45,652 nucleotides of DNA from JAAYAY01 sp964429355. Lineage in GTDB: Bacteria; Planctomycetota; Planctomycetia; Pirellulales; Thermoguttaceae. Positions 26,568-34,859 of this stretch are shown one piece after another; the first letter of the stretch is position 1, and each line of letters begins with the position of its first letter. Under the pieces are notes generated by a model. The model was not told the origin of the DNA. It searched no databases and saw nothing but the letters and a program-made list of their open reading frames with translations. The translations under genes and the position numbers were made by a program. The stretch covers positions 1-45,652 of the forward strand of contig CAYSCH010000021.1 in assembly GCA_964429355.1 (NCBI GenBank). The letters are read 5' to 3'.

Positions 26568-27605
26568 CTACTCTCCGTAGAACCATTCGGCGGGTATGAT
26601 CTTCAACTGCAGCGAGTGGCCGCCCGTGTAGTTAAAATAGGTCACCAGCGCCTGGTTGTTCAGCCAGGTTACCGCTGGATAGGCCCATGCATCATCGGGT
26701 GCCTGTTCAATGTTTCGGAAGTTTTCCCAGGTTTGTCCCTCGCTGCGAGAAACGGCGGCAGTCAGGGGATTGCGGTTGCGGTTGTCGGCGCCAGTCGCAG
26801 GCGGATTGTGGTTCCAGATTGCCAGGAGGTGGCCGGTCGTCGGCACACGGCTGATTGAGACGGGGGCCGCCGTACCGGCCAATTGCGACGGCTCGGGACT
26901 GCTCCAGGTCTCGCCGCCGTCGCTTGAGAAGCTCTGGTACTGGCCTCCCAGCCCGGTCCGCATGAGCATCAGAATCCTGCCGTCTTTCAGCTCGATGCAC
27001 GCCGGCTCCCACGAGCCGTCGCCCGGCTTGACTCGCTGCGACGGGCGCCACGTCTGGCCATCGTCGTCCGACAGGTAGGCGTAGCTGTCGCCATTCTCCC
27101 AGGCCTCCAGAAGGATACGCCCCGATTGCAGGCGAATGCTGCGGCCGTTCGTCAACCCGGTGTATTTGCCACTCTCGCTGAGTTGCCTGGGTTCGCCGAA
27201 CGTCCGTCCTTCATCCCCCGACACTCGCATCATGACCCGGCAGTCTTCGCTCTCCGAGTTCTTCTGGCAGTAGAACAAAGCGATTCGAGCATCTCGAAGT
27301 CGCAGGAAATTCACTTCCATGACGTTGCATCCACCGTCGTTCTCGACGAGGGTGTACTTTTCGCCCCAGGTGCGTCCACCGTCGCTGGACCGCTTGCCGG
27401 AAATGCGGGCGGGGCCATGGTCCGCGCCGTTCCCCGCGTAGAACTCGGTCCATCCCAACAGCAGAGTTCCGTCCTTGAGCGCGACGATCGCCGCCTCGCT
27501 GTTTCGCGGGTTGTTCGGGCCCACGGGGGCAACCACGGTGTGATAGGGTTCGCCTGCCGCCACGGTACTTGTCACCGCCAAAATGACACAGAAGCGGATG
27601 ACCAT
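26568..27605 (-). CDS. Secreted sialidase-type BNR/Asp-box protein
   Basis: 345 residues from ATG 27605, which has GGAGG ten bases upstream; a TTG at 27641 is less likely. The N-terminus (MVIRFCVILAVTSTVAAGEP) is a signal peptide. Five Asp-box motifs are visible: SSDGGRTWGE, SGDEGRTFGE, SDDDGQTWRP, SSDGGETWSS and SRSEGQTWEN, spaced as in a six-bladed beta-propeller. LRLRDARIALFY and GRILLEAW are typical inner strands. This fits the exo-alpha-sialidase-like family common in planctomycetes, where the true substrate is often not sialic acid. It would act outside the cytoplasm on glycans, in keeping with the lyase at 4218 and the LamG enzyme at 28765. Confidence 0.85.
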   Translation of the reverse strand: MVIRFCVILAVTSTVAAGEPYHTVVAPVGPNNPRNSEAAIVALKDGTLLLGWTEFYAGNGADHGPARISGKRSSDGGRTWGEKYTLVENDGGCNVMEVNFLRLRDARIALFYCQKNSESEDCRVMMRVSGDEGRTFGEPRQLSESGKYTGLTNGRSIRLQSGRILLEAWENGDSYAYLSDDDGQTWRPSQRVKPGDGSWEPACIELKDGRILMLMRTGLGGQYQSFSSDGGETWSSPEPSQLAGTAAPVSISRVPTTGHLLAIWNHNPPATGADNRNRNPLTAAVSRSEGQTWENFRNIEQAPDDAWAYPAVTWLNNQALVTYFNYTGGHSLQLKIIPAEWFYGE

Positions 27606-28146
27606 GTCGCTGTCGCCTCCAATATTGGCAGGGACTCTCAAAAACCCTCTTCAGTCCGAGTGGATCGGTCGGATCGAAGGCCAGCAGTTGCAGGGCGATT
27701 TCCTTGCCCATGTTGGTCTCTCCCAGTTCGAGGAGGACCTGGACCAGGCCGGCTCCCGCCTCGTGGAAGGCCCGATTAGCCGGATTGGCGTGCGGGAGAG
27801 GGCGATCGAGGCCCCGTTTCGGCAAGGCATCCGCTCCCAGCTGGAAGGCGTAACCAAAGTGGGCACGGGCCAGTTCCAGATCACCGGCCTCAGCAGCGAT
27901 CTTGCCGAGGAGTTGGTGCCCCTCGAGCAGTTCGTGGCAACCGCCCAGAAGCCAGCGGAGCTCTTCGACCGCGATCTCGATTTCGCCGGCCGCGAGCATC
28001 GCATGGACCTCTTCCATGTCTTCCGTCCGCTCGCGGACACTGGCCGGAAAGTGGAACTCATAGCTCTTGCCGTCGGCGGCTCGCCGGACTTCGATGGCGT
28101 TGGAAGGACCGTGCCTGGCAGGTTTGTTGGAACGCTTTGCGGCCAC
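27211..28146 (-). CDS. TPR-like protein whose stop codon appears lost
   Basis: The open frame from ATG 28146 covers 311 codons, but only the first ~168 look real (down to about 27642). These show helical repeats of TPR type (LAAGEIEIAVEELRWLL, LLGKIAAEAGDLELARAHFG, LVQVLLELGETNMGKEIALQ) and end in the domain-like FDPTDPLGLKRVF. Beyond that the frame runs antiparallel in register to the sialidase gene, is Arg/Gly-rich and looks like a shadow. One extra A in the A5 run at 27640-27644 would create a stop immediately after KRVF. A one-base deletion, real or from assembly, best explains the overlap. Cytoplasmic, function unknown, possibly co-transcribed with the sialidase. Confidence 0.6.
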   Translation of the reverse strand: MAAKRSNKPARHGPSNAIEVRRAADGKSYEFHFPASVRERTEDMEEVHAMLAAGEIEIAVEELRWLLGGCHELLEGHQLLGKIAAEAGDLELARAHFGYAFQLGADALPKRGLDRPLPHANPANRAFHEAGAGLVQVLLELGETNMGKEIALQLLAFDPTDPLGLKRVFESPCQYWRRQRHGHPLLCHFGGDKYRGGRRTLSHRGCPRGPEQPAKQRGGDRRAQGRNSAVGMDRVLRGERRGPWPRPHFRQAVQRRWTHLGRKVHPRRERRWMQRHGSEFPATSRCSNRFVLLPEELGERRLPGHDASVGG

Positions 28147-28406
28147 CTGTATGGATTCCCGGGATGTTGAGAGCTGATCCCAAAACCTTTACCAACCCGC
28201 TGTTTTCCGCCTCTTGAAGGCCTGATTGTGGCTTTGGGACAGGTCCTGGACGCGGTAAAAACGAAGGAGCCCCAAGGGGCATCGACGTGCACGATGGGTG
28301 ATTCTGAAGTTGGCTTGATGGGCTCCAGCCTAGCCGAGTCGCCGAAGTGCGCCTAGCTGCAGGTGGGAGAAGCGGGAGTCGGACGGGAAATAACCGACGC
28401 CGGCGA

Positions 28407-28625
28407 TCAGAGAGCCGGGCCTCTGGGCGGCCCCAAGTCCTCCCGGTCGAAAATGAACGGCTGGCTGGCGAAGGTGCGGGTCGGCACGACGTTGTTGGCC
28501 ACCACCATGCCCCCGCAGTCCCTGAGCAGGTCATGGCACAGTCCCCGCATCCACTTCGGATCTGCGCTTCCACTGAATTTCTCCGTGTGCGTCTGTCGTT
28601 GCGTTGGAGTCAGCTTCCGGAACAT
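28407..28625 (-). CDS. Small hypothetical protein, uncertain
   Basis: 72 codons beginning directly after an in-frame stop. The sequence has a natural composition (DPKWMRGLCHDLLRDCGGMV, TFASQPFIFDREDLGPPRG) unlike the Arg/Pro/Ser-rich shadows around it, and it lies upstream of the TPR gene on the same strand. No ribosome site is evident and I do not recognise the family. It could be the surviving end of a longer gene. Confidence 0.3.
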   Translation of the reverse strand: MFRKLTPTQRQTHTEKFSGSADPKWMRGLCHDLLRDCGGMVVANNVVPTRTFASQPFIFDREDLGPPRGPAL

Positions 28626-28764
28626 TCAAACAAACTGGTCTGAGCTGGAACCTCGTTACTCGTTAGACCTGGCGACAGGATGATGTTAGCATGATCGGCA
28701 GGAAAAAGCCCTTACATGGGGCTACGATTTTGTGATTCAAAACACACACAGGAGCGGACGTAAC

Positions 28765-31700
28765 ATGAGAGCCAACCATCGCGTCGATGTCCCGACATCG
28801 CAGGTCATGCTCCGTTGCCTGATACCTGCCCTGGCACTGGTGTTCGGGTTGGGCCGATCGTGGTTGGCCGCCGCGACGCCCATCGAACCGTTCCAGCCGG
28901 ACGAGCAGACCCTGCTGCTATACCATTTTGACGATGGCCAAGGTCTGGTGGCCGACGACGCCAGTTCCCGTGGTGATGACGGCGAAGTACATGGAGCCGA
29001 ATGGACCGAGGGCCGGTTCGGCGGCGCACTGCATTTCGACGGGGTGGACGACTGCGTATTCCGCAAAGCGACGAAGGCCATCGAAGGGCTGAAACAACTG
29101 ACCGTCGAGTGCTGGTTCAAACAGGAGAATCCTGAGGGCCGTCAATTCCTGCTAGGCAAGGACGTCACTTTCCATTTCGATTTCAGTGAAGGATTGGGGA
29201 CCTCGTTATCGTTGTACCATCGCGGCGGGGCGGAGGCCAATGCCGACGGTCTGCGGCATCAGCAGCTAGGTATCGGCCTGGGCGCCGTCTCCTACGGCCG
29301 TTGGCACCACCTGGCAGCCACCTTCGACGGTCAATATGTGAGTTTCTTCTTGGATGGGGTGTTGCGAGGTCGACAAGCGGGAGCTCGCGACTTCCTGCTC
29401 GGCGTCGACTCCCGCGGCACCTGGGTCGGCTGTTATGTCGGCCAGGACTTCTGGTTCCACGGCAAGATCGACGAAGTCCGCGTGTCGGACTGCGTGCGAT
29501 ACGATCCGGAAGGCCGGCTGCAAGTGGGCCAGGCGGCCTTCGAGTTCCCAGCCCGGCCGCAGAAATCGCGAGCTGTGCGTGTGCCCCAACAAACCGGCCG
29601 GGCGGAACTACGGCTGACGATGAAGAAACTGTACGGCGACAACGCGAAGGGATGGGTCGCGATGAAGGCACCGGGCCGGGCGGCCGTAATCGTCGGACAG
29701 TTCGATCTTACGGGTGTGGCAGACGGAGACGAAACGCAATTCACCTGTGATGTGTCGGACGAACTGGGCGGCGACGGTTGTTACATCGTCGGGCTGGAGG
29801 AGACCGGCGCCGGCGGCTACTTCGCGGTGACGGAAGCGTCACTCGTCGCCGGCAATGAAACGCTGGCGACGTGGTCTGGCTCCGCCGTCTCTCGGCACAC
29901 TTTCTCGCCGACGGTTCTCGTCCCCCTGCGAGTGCACGAGCCACCCGCCACGGCGGCGAGTCGCATTCTGCTCGTGCCCGGCGGCGTCGATCGGTGGACT
30001 GGTAACCTGGAGTTCGGCAACGATTCGCGGGACGATCTGCCTTGTCTGTTCGGCGAGGGGCTGGCCGAGTTCTGGGTGCACGTGCCCGTGGAGCAGACCT
30101 ATCGCGTGAAACTCTGCTACGCGGCGCCGGTTGCGAGGCCGTGCGACCTGGTTATCGACGGTGTCGATTTGCACCCGTTCCATATGGCAGCGAGAAATCG
30201 CACGGGCGGGGCGACACCCCGCAATGCGTTCTGGGAGGACCAAGGAACGGTGAACCTTGCCGCAGGGCTCCATTGGATTCGCTTGGAAGGCGCGCTGCCC
30301 GAGATTGTCGCCCTGCGTCTTGAACCGATCGTTGCGAGCGCCCCGCCCCGGATCCCATGGCAACGTTTCCCCGTGCCTGCGGCGGATTTCCTGGCACAGG
30401 CCGGTGAATCCTGGCTGGCCGAGAGCCGGTTGGGGCAACCGCAAGAAACATCACTGGCGGTATCCGGCACCAGCGGCCAACGGGAGTTGCATCTGTCGAC
30501 AACGTTCGCCAATACAAACGTTGGTGAACTGTTTGCCGGTGACGCCGTGCGACTTTGGCGTCGTGGGACCTGGGACCTGGAACCATTCGGGCGTCTGCGG
30601 TTCGGTCTTCGAGGCCAGGCGACGGGACACGTCGTCTCGCTGTGGGCGGTCGACCTGAAAGGCGACGAGAAGTTGTTGTGGCGTCAGCGCGACAACGGTG
30701 CGGAAACCCAGGATATCGTGGTGCCGATCTCGTTCGAAGGCAACGATGTATTCGATCCGGGGCACGTGACCGCTCTGTGCCTGGAACTGGATGAAGGTCA
30801 GGTACGAGCCGCTCAGCAAAACGCCTTTTCGGCAGTGCTGATCGAACCCGTATTCGAACGCCGCGACGTGATCGTGCCACCGGAGGACTACACCGCAATG
30901 CTGGATCTCGCTCGCCAGTCGCTGGCAGCGCTGAAGACAGACGACGCGCCCCGCGCGGAACCGTTGGTGGCACCGCGGTTCCAGCCCTGGACCCGACCGG
31001 TGGTGCCAGAGCAGCATCCGCGATATGCCTCGACCGAGCCAAAGCCGGTGACACGTGCCACGCTGGGTGACACGCTGCACTGCACCGGCGCCAGATCGAT
31101 CGACCCGACGACTCTGGATCAGTTTCACAGGATCTACGACTTCGGCGACGTTTGCTGGCCGCACATCGGCATCTGCCCGCAGCGGCGGAATTTCGCCAAC
31201 GAGGCAGACTACGGCGAGGCTTTGGTTCGGATGGAACAGCAGTTGGAGGATGTGCGCCGAAGGGGCCTGTACGTGTTCGATATCTGGGGCTACGTGCCGC
31301 GGGACGCCAACTACCCGGATCGAATCGCACCCGAGCACCGCGAGATCCTCTCCCGTCTGATGCAGGACCGGTTCCTCGGTTTCGACAATGGCGAACAAGA
31401 CGGCCGATATATCGGCGGATACGCGTCAGCCGGTTTGCACACCAACCGTCGCGAAGGTTGGGAGGATTTCGTGCGCTGGGACGAAGAAGTCTGCCGCGAC
31501 AGCCAGAACTACATGAACGCCACCGGTTCGCTGAACTTCTCGCACTACTACGGCGAGCGCAACTGCCGGACCCTGGGCCTGGAAACCGCTCAGGGGCTGC
31601 CCAGCGACACGTTGATGTTCGCCTTTCTGCGCGGCGCCGGCAAAGAGTACGGGCGACTGCTGACGCAAGCCACTTCCGTCTGGAATCGGTTTGGCTACAA

Positions 31701-32910
31701 CGTTTACAGCGGACGCCGGACAGAAGGCGCCGGCGGCTACGGGTCTGGTCCGAACAAGGGTTGTTCGCTGAGTTTGCATCGGCGGCTGTTCCTGACCAGT
31801 TACCTGGGCGGCCACAGTATCGTCGGTACAGAAACGTCCCAATTCACGGCCGATCAGGATACCGAGGGACGTCCGGAACTCAGCCCGCTCGGCCGCCAGC
31901 ACCTGGAATTGAACGCCTGGTTCAAAGAACATCCGGATCGGGGCGTCATGTACACGCCGGTGGCCCTGATGCTCGATTTTCATCACGGCTGGAACATGCC
32001 GCGGCACTTGTACCGGGGCGACCTCTACAAGATCTGGGGCAAGTTCCCGTACGAGAAGGGCGACTACCTGATCGACGGACTGTTCCGCATGATCTGGCCG
32101 GGCTACGAAGACTGCAGTTACCTGCGCAACGAACGCGGGTTCCTCACGCCTACGCCGTACGGTGACATTTTCGACGTGATCACCAATCGCTGCCACCCGG
32201 AAATCCTGCAGCAGTACACGGCAATCATGATGCTCGGAGACGTGGAGATGACGCCGGAAGTGGTTCAGCGTCTGAACGACTTTGTCGCCGAAGGCGGTGA
32301 TCTCCTGCTCGACGCATCTCTCGCCCGGGCCTTGCCCGACGCTGTCAGCGGCCTGCGGTTTGGCGACGTCGCCAAGGGCTGCTTGTCGCGGTCGCTTGTC
32401 ACCGGCGAGACCTTCCAGGAGCAGCCCTATACCTACACCCGGGCGAATCTGTCCGGCGCGACGACACTGCTGGCCAACGAACTCGGCCACCCGTTGCTGA
32501 CCGTCAATCGCGTCGCTCGTGGCCGCGTCGTAGTCTGTACCGCAGACCGCTGGATGACCGATCCCTTGGAGTACCGTGTGCCCGAGATCGTGCACATGAC
32601 TCCGCCGTATCGGTTACTGTCCGGAGTTCAATCTCTGCTGACCGGCTACTTCGGATCGTTCAACCCCGTGACGGTCGAGCCGCCGGGGTTGGGCGTCACC
32701 GTCTGCTGCTACGCCGACGACCCCCACCGGCTGCTCGTTGGCTTGATGAACCACGACCTGTTTGCCGACTGGCTGGGCAAATTGCACGTGCGGCTCGCCC
32801 CGATCACCGCGGTCCGAGACATCCTCCACGGGTGCGAAATGCCCGTACAACATCCCCTGCCACTCACCATACCGGCTGGCGACGCCGCAATCCTCGACAT
32901 AAGGCTTTGA
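28765..32910 (+). CDS. Large secreted LamG and glycosidase-like protein
   Basis: 1,381 residues from ATG 28765 (GGAG ten bases upstream; GTG 28732 is an alternative). A signal peptide ends near WLAAATP. Residues ~45-245 form a LamG/concanavalin-like domain (LLYHFDDGQG, GALHFDGVDD, TVECWFK, WHHLAATFDG, KIDEVRVSD). Residues ~250-530 are beta-rich with a galactose-binding-like end (GLHWIRLEGALP). From ~770 a barrel-like region follows with repeated acidic clusters (IYDFGDVCWPHIG, GFDNGEQDGRY at ~873, GTETSQF at ~1,021). A later segment resembles the class-I-amidotransferase-like trimerisation domain of GH42-type enzymes (IMMLGDVEMTPEV, FVAEGGDLLLDA). I infer a secreted glycoside hydrolase of no family I can name. 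It stands alone and acts outside the cytoplasm. Confidence 0.72.
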   Translation: MRANHRVDVPTSQVMLRCLIPALALVFGLGRSWLAAATPIEPFQPDEQTLLLYHFDDGQGLVADDASSRGDDGEVHGAEWTEGRFGGALHFDGVDDCVFRKATKAIEGLKQLTVECWFKQENPEGRQFLLGKDVTFHFDFSEGLGTSLSLYHRGGAEANADGLRHQQLGIGLGAVSYGRWHHLAATFDGQYVSFFLDGVLRGRQAGARDFLLGVDSRGTWVGCYVGQDFWFHGKIDEVRVSDCVRYDPEGRLQVGQAAFEFPARPQKSRAVRVPQQTGRAELRLTMKKLYGDNAKGWVAMKAPGRAAVIVGQFDLTGVADGDETQFTCDVSDELGGDGCYIVGLEETGAGGYFAVTEASLVAGNETLATWSGSAVSRHTFSPTVLVPLRVHEPPATAASRILLVPGGVDRWTGNLEFGNDSRDDLPCLFGEGLAEFWVHVPVEQTYRVKLCYAAPVARPCDLVIDGVDLHPFHMAARNRTGGATPRNAFWEDQGTVNLAAGLHWIRLEGALPEIVALRLEPIVASAPPRIPWQRFPVPAADFLAQAGESWLAESRLGQPQETSLAVSGTSGQRELHLSTTFANTNVGELFAGDAVRLWRRGTWDLEPFGRLRFGLRGQATGHVVSLWAVDLKGDEKLLWRQRDNGAETQDIVVPISFEGNDVFDPGHVTALCLELDEGQVRAAQQNAFSAVLIEPVFERRDVIVPPEDYTAMLDLARQSLAALKTDDAPRAEPLVAPRFQPWTRPVVPEQHPRYASTEPKPVTRATLGDTLHCTGARSIDPTTLDQFHRIYDFGDVCWPHIGICPQRRNFANEADYGEALVRMEQQLEDVRRRGLYVFDIWGYVPRDANYPDRIAPEHREILSRLMQDRFLGFDNGEQDGRYIGGYASAGLHTNRREGWEDFVRWDEEVCRDSQNYMNATGSLNFSHYYGERNCRTLGLETAQGLPSDTLMFAFLRGAGKEYGRLLTQATSVWNRFGYNVYSGRRTEGAGGYGSGPNKGCSLSLHRRLFLTSYLGGHSIVGTETSQFTADQDTEGRPELSPLGRQHLELNAWFKEHPDRGVMYTPVALMLDFHHGWNMPRHLYRGDLYKIWGKFPYEKGDYLIDGLFRMIWPGYEDCSYLRNERGFLTPTPYGDIFDVITNRCHPEILQQYTAIMMLGDVEMTPEVVQRLNDFVAEGGDLLLDASLARALPDAVSGLRFGDVAKGCLSRSLVTGETFQEQPYTYTRANLSGATTLLANELGHPLLTVNRVARGRVVVCTADRWMTDPLEYRVPEIVHMTPPYRLLSGVQSLLTGYFGSFNPVTVEPPGLGVTVCCYADDPHRLLVGLMNHDLFADWLGKLHVRLAPITAVRDILHGCEMPVQHPLPLTIPAGDAAILDIRL

Positions 32911-33065
32911 CCGATTCGAACATGGGTACGCGGCGATTTTTCACCGCGCGTTCAAGGTTAATCTGCAGGCTGTCTAAGTGCTTGTTGCGATGGGACTTGT
33001 GTGCTAGAATCATCGTCGTTGCCAACTATTGCTCTCGACGCGGCCACGCTGCAGGAGATCAGACC

Positions 33066-33314
33066 ATGTTGACCGAGTACCTTAATGCCGCGATGCGTCA
33101 CGCGCATTATGAGATTCTCAAGGACGACGGCACGTACTACGGCGAGATTACGGAATGCTGCGGGGTGTACGCGAATGCATCCAGCTTGGAAGAGTGTCGG
33201 GACGAGTTGGCCGAGGTGCTTGAGGACTGGCTTCTCTTTCGTATCCACAAGCATCTTGCCCTTCCCAAGATCAACGGGTTGGAGCTGGTGGTTAAGGCGG
33301 AGATTGCTAGCTGA
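33066..33314 (+). CDS. hicB: HicB-family antitoxin
   Basis: 82 residues from ATG 33066 with GGAG eight bases upstream. The fold signature of HicB is present: an N-terminal strand (YEILKDDGTYYGEI), then a helix with ECRDELAEVLEDWL and a short tail (ALPKINGLEL). No separate DNA-binding HTH or ribbon extension is obvious after the core, so autoregulation by this protein is uncertain. HicB binds and neutralises the HicA RNA interferase. The stop codon overlaps the hicA start by one base, which implies translational coupling. Confidence 0.82.
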   Translation: MLTEYLNAAMRHAHYEILKDDGTYYGEITECCGVYANASSLEECRDELAEVLEDWLLFRIHKHLALPKINGLELVVKAEIAS

Positions 33315-33535
33315 TGCCTGCATTTGGTCCCATCTCACGACAAGACTTGATTCGGGCTCTGCGCGAAGTCGGTTTTGACGGCCCCTATGCGGGCGGCAGG
33401 CATGCATTCATGATCAAGGGGGACCTGACGTTGACCCTGCCAAATCCGCACCGTGGCGACATCGGGAGGGAACTATTGGCGAGAATCCTGCGTCAAGCCG
33501 GAATCTCGAGAGACGAATGGGAGCGAATTGAATAG
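33314..33535 (+). CDS. hicA: HicA-family mRNA interferase toxin
   Basis: 73 residues. The sequence follows the YcfA/HicA pattern of a double-stranded-RNA-binding-like fold: ISRQDLIRALREVGF, then GGRHAFM carrying the catalytic histidine, then LTLPNPHRGDIGRELLARIL. HicA cleaves mRNA to arrest growth until HicB is restored. Gene order is antitoxin first, opposite to the E. coli hicAB order but common in HicBA pairs of other phyla. Both genes appear intact, so this is a plausible functional module. Confidence 0.85.
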   Translation: MPAFGPISRQDLIRALREVGFDGPYAGGRHAFMIKGDLTLTLPNPHRGDIGRELLARILRQAGISRDEWERIE

Positions 33536-33609
33536 TAGGTATCAAGTTCGGAATGCGTTCAGGCAACGATCTTCTTTGCCCAAAGGCGATATATGCCTCG
33601 GAAGGCCCC

Positions 33610-34727
33610 ATGCCAAGACGCTCCTCGCAATCCAAGTCAATCTGCTTCTCTCTCCCTGACGCCTCCTGGCTCACCCGCTTCCGCCGCCGGCTCCGCGGCT
33701 GGTACAAGAAACACGCCAGGGACCTTCCCTGGCGGCAGAGTCGCGATCCGTACCTGGTGTGGATCAGCGAGATCATGCTCCAGCAGACGCAGGTCGGGAC
33801 GGTCGAGCCCTACTTCCTGCGATTTCGGGATGCGTTTCCCACGATCGAGGCCCTGGCCGCGGCCGAGGAACAAGAGGTGCTGCGCCATTGGGAGGGGCTG
33901 GGGTACTACCGAAGGGCCAGGCAGCTTCACCAGGCGGCCCGGGTGCTTGCCGAAAAACACGACGGGCGGTTTCCCGACGATCCGGAGGCGGTTCGAGCCC
34001 TGCCGGGGATCGGGCGCTACACGGCCGGGGCGATCCTGTCGATCGCCTTCGACGCCCGGCAGCCGATCCTGGAGGCCAACACGATCCGGCTCTTCTGCCG
34101 GTTGCTGGCCCACGGCGAGCAGCCGACGTCGTCGGGGGCCCAGCGACTGCTGTGGGAAATGGCGGAAGCTGTTCTGCCTCGGCGCGGTACAGGAATGTTC
34201 AACCAGGCCCTGATGGAGCTCGGCAGCCAGGTCTGCACGCCAAAATCGCCGAAATGCGGCGATTGCCCGGTGGCGGAACTGTGTCGGGCCAGGGCTCTTG
34301 GACTGCAAGAGACGGTTCCCGCTCTGAAGCCAAAAAAGCGCTTCGAGGATGTTCACGAGGTGGCCCTGATAGTGCATCGCCGCGGGCGGATTCTGCTGCT
34401 GCGGCGTCCGGAAGGCGGCCGTTGGGCCGGCCTGTGGGACTTCCCTCGCTACGAGATGGACCATGAGGAAGAACCGGCACTGCTCAATCGTCTCCGCAGT
34501 AAGCTCCTCCGTCAAACGGNNNNNNNNNNATTCCCGAGAGTCACCAGAAGCGGTTGAAGCACGGCGTGACCCGGTTTCGCATCACCCTGGACTGCTACTC
34601 GGCACGGTTTGTCGGAGCGGGAAAGGCGACCGGAAATGTGCCCGAGTTGAGATGGGTTACGCCGGAAGAACTGGGCGAGTATCCGTTATGTACGACCGGG
34701 AGGAAGCTGGCACAACTGATCGGGTGA
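33610..34727 (+). CDS. mutY: A/G-specific adenine glycosylase, split by assembly gap
   Basis: Start ATG 33610 (GGAAGG just upstream). Up to the gap the protein shows the HhH-GPD core: WISEIMLQQTQVGTVEPYF with catalytic E54, HhH LPGIGRYTAGAIL, and the 4Fe-4S ligands C209, C216, C219 and C225 (spacing 6-2-5). After the ten Ns, codons from 34530 to the TGA at 34725-34727 encode the NUDIX-like C-terminal domain (RFRITLDCYSARFVG, LRWVTPEELGEYPL). The frame changes across the Ns, so the true gap length must be 2 modulo 3 rather than 10. MutY removes adenine mispaired with 8-oxoguanine. One oddity: the residue normally Asp in the ILDGNV motif reads Glu (ILEANT, E155). Confidence 0.88.
34520..34529. 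other. Assembly gap (10 N)
   Basis: Ten Ns join two contigs inside mutY. The same gene is recognisable on both sides, which supports the join. The reading frame shows that ten is a placeholder and not the true length. Confidence 0.99.
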
Positions 34728-34859
34728 AAAAGATCCGCGCGGGGAACGAAGGCTGAGTTCCGAGAAACGCAGGCTGAACGTTTTCTGCCAACCAGCGCGG
34801 GGCAAGGCCGGCCTGTCCGTGCGGCTGTCGGACGTCGCGGACGGGCGAGGCGATCGCGT

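Noticed and set aside
30152..31330. A 392-codon minus-strand frame over the LamG gene
   Set aside because: Arg/Pro/Ser-rich composition and full overlap with a well-supported secreted protein mark it as a shadow.
32925..32960. CGCGG-N10-CCGCG hairpin after the LamG gene
   Set aside because: The stem is only five bases and no T tract follows it, so it is not a supportable terminator.
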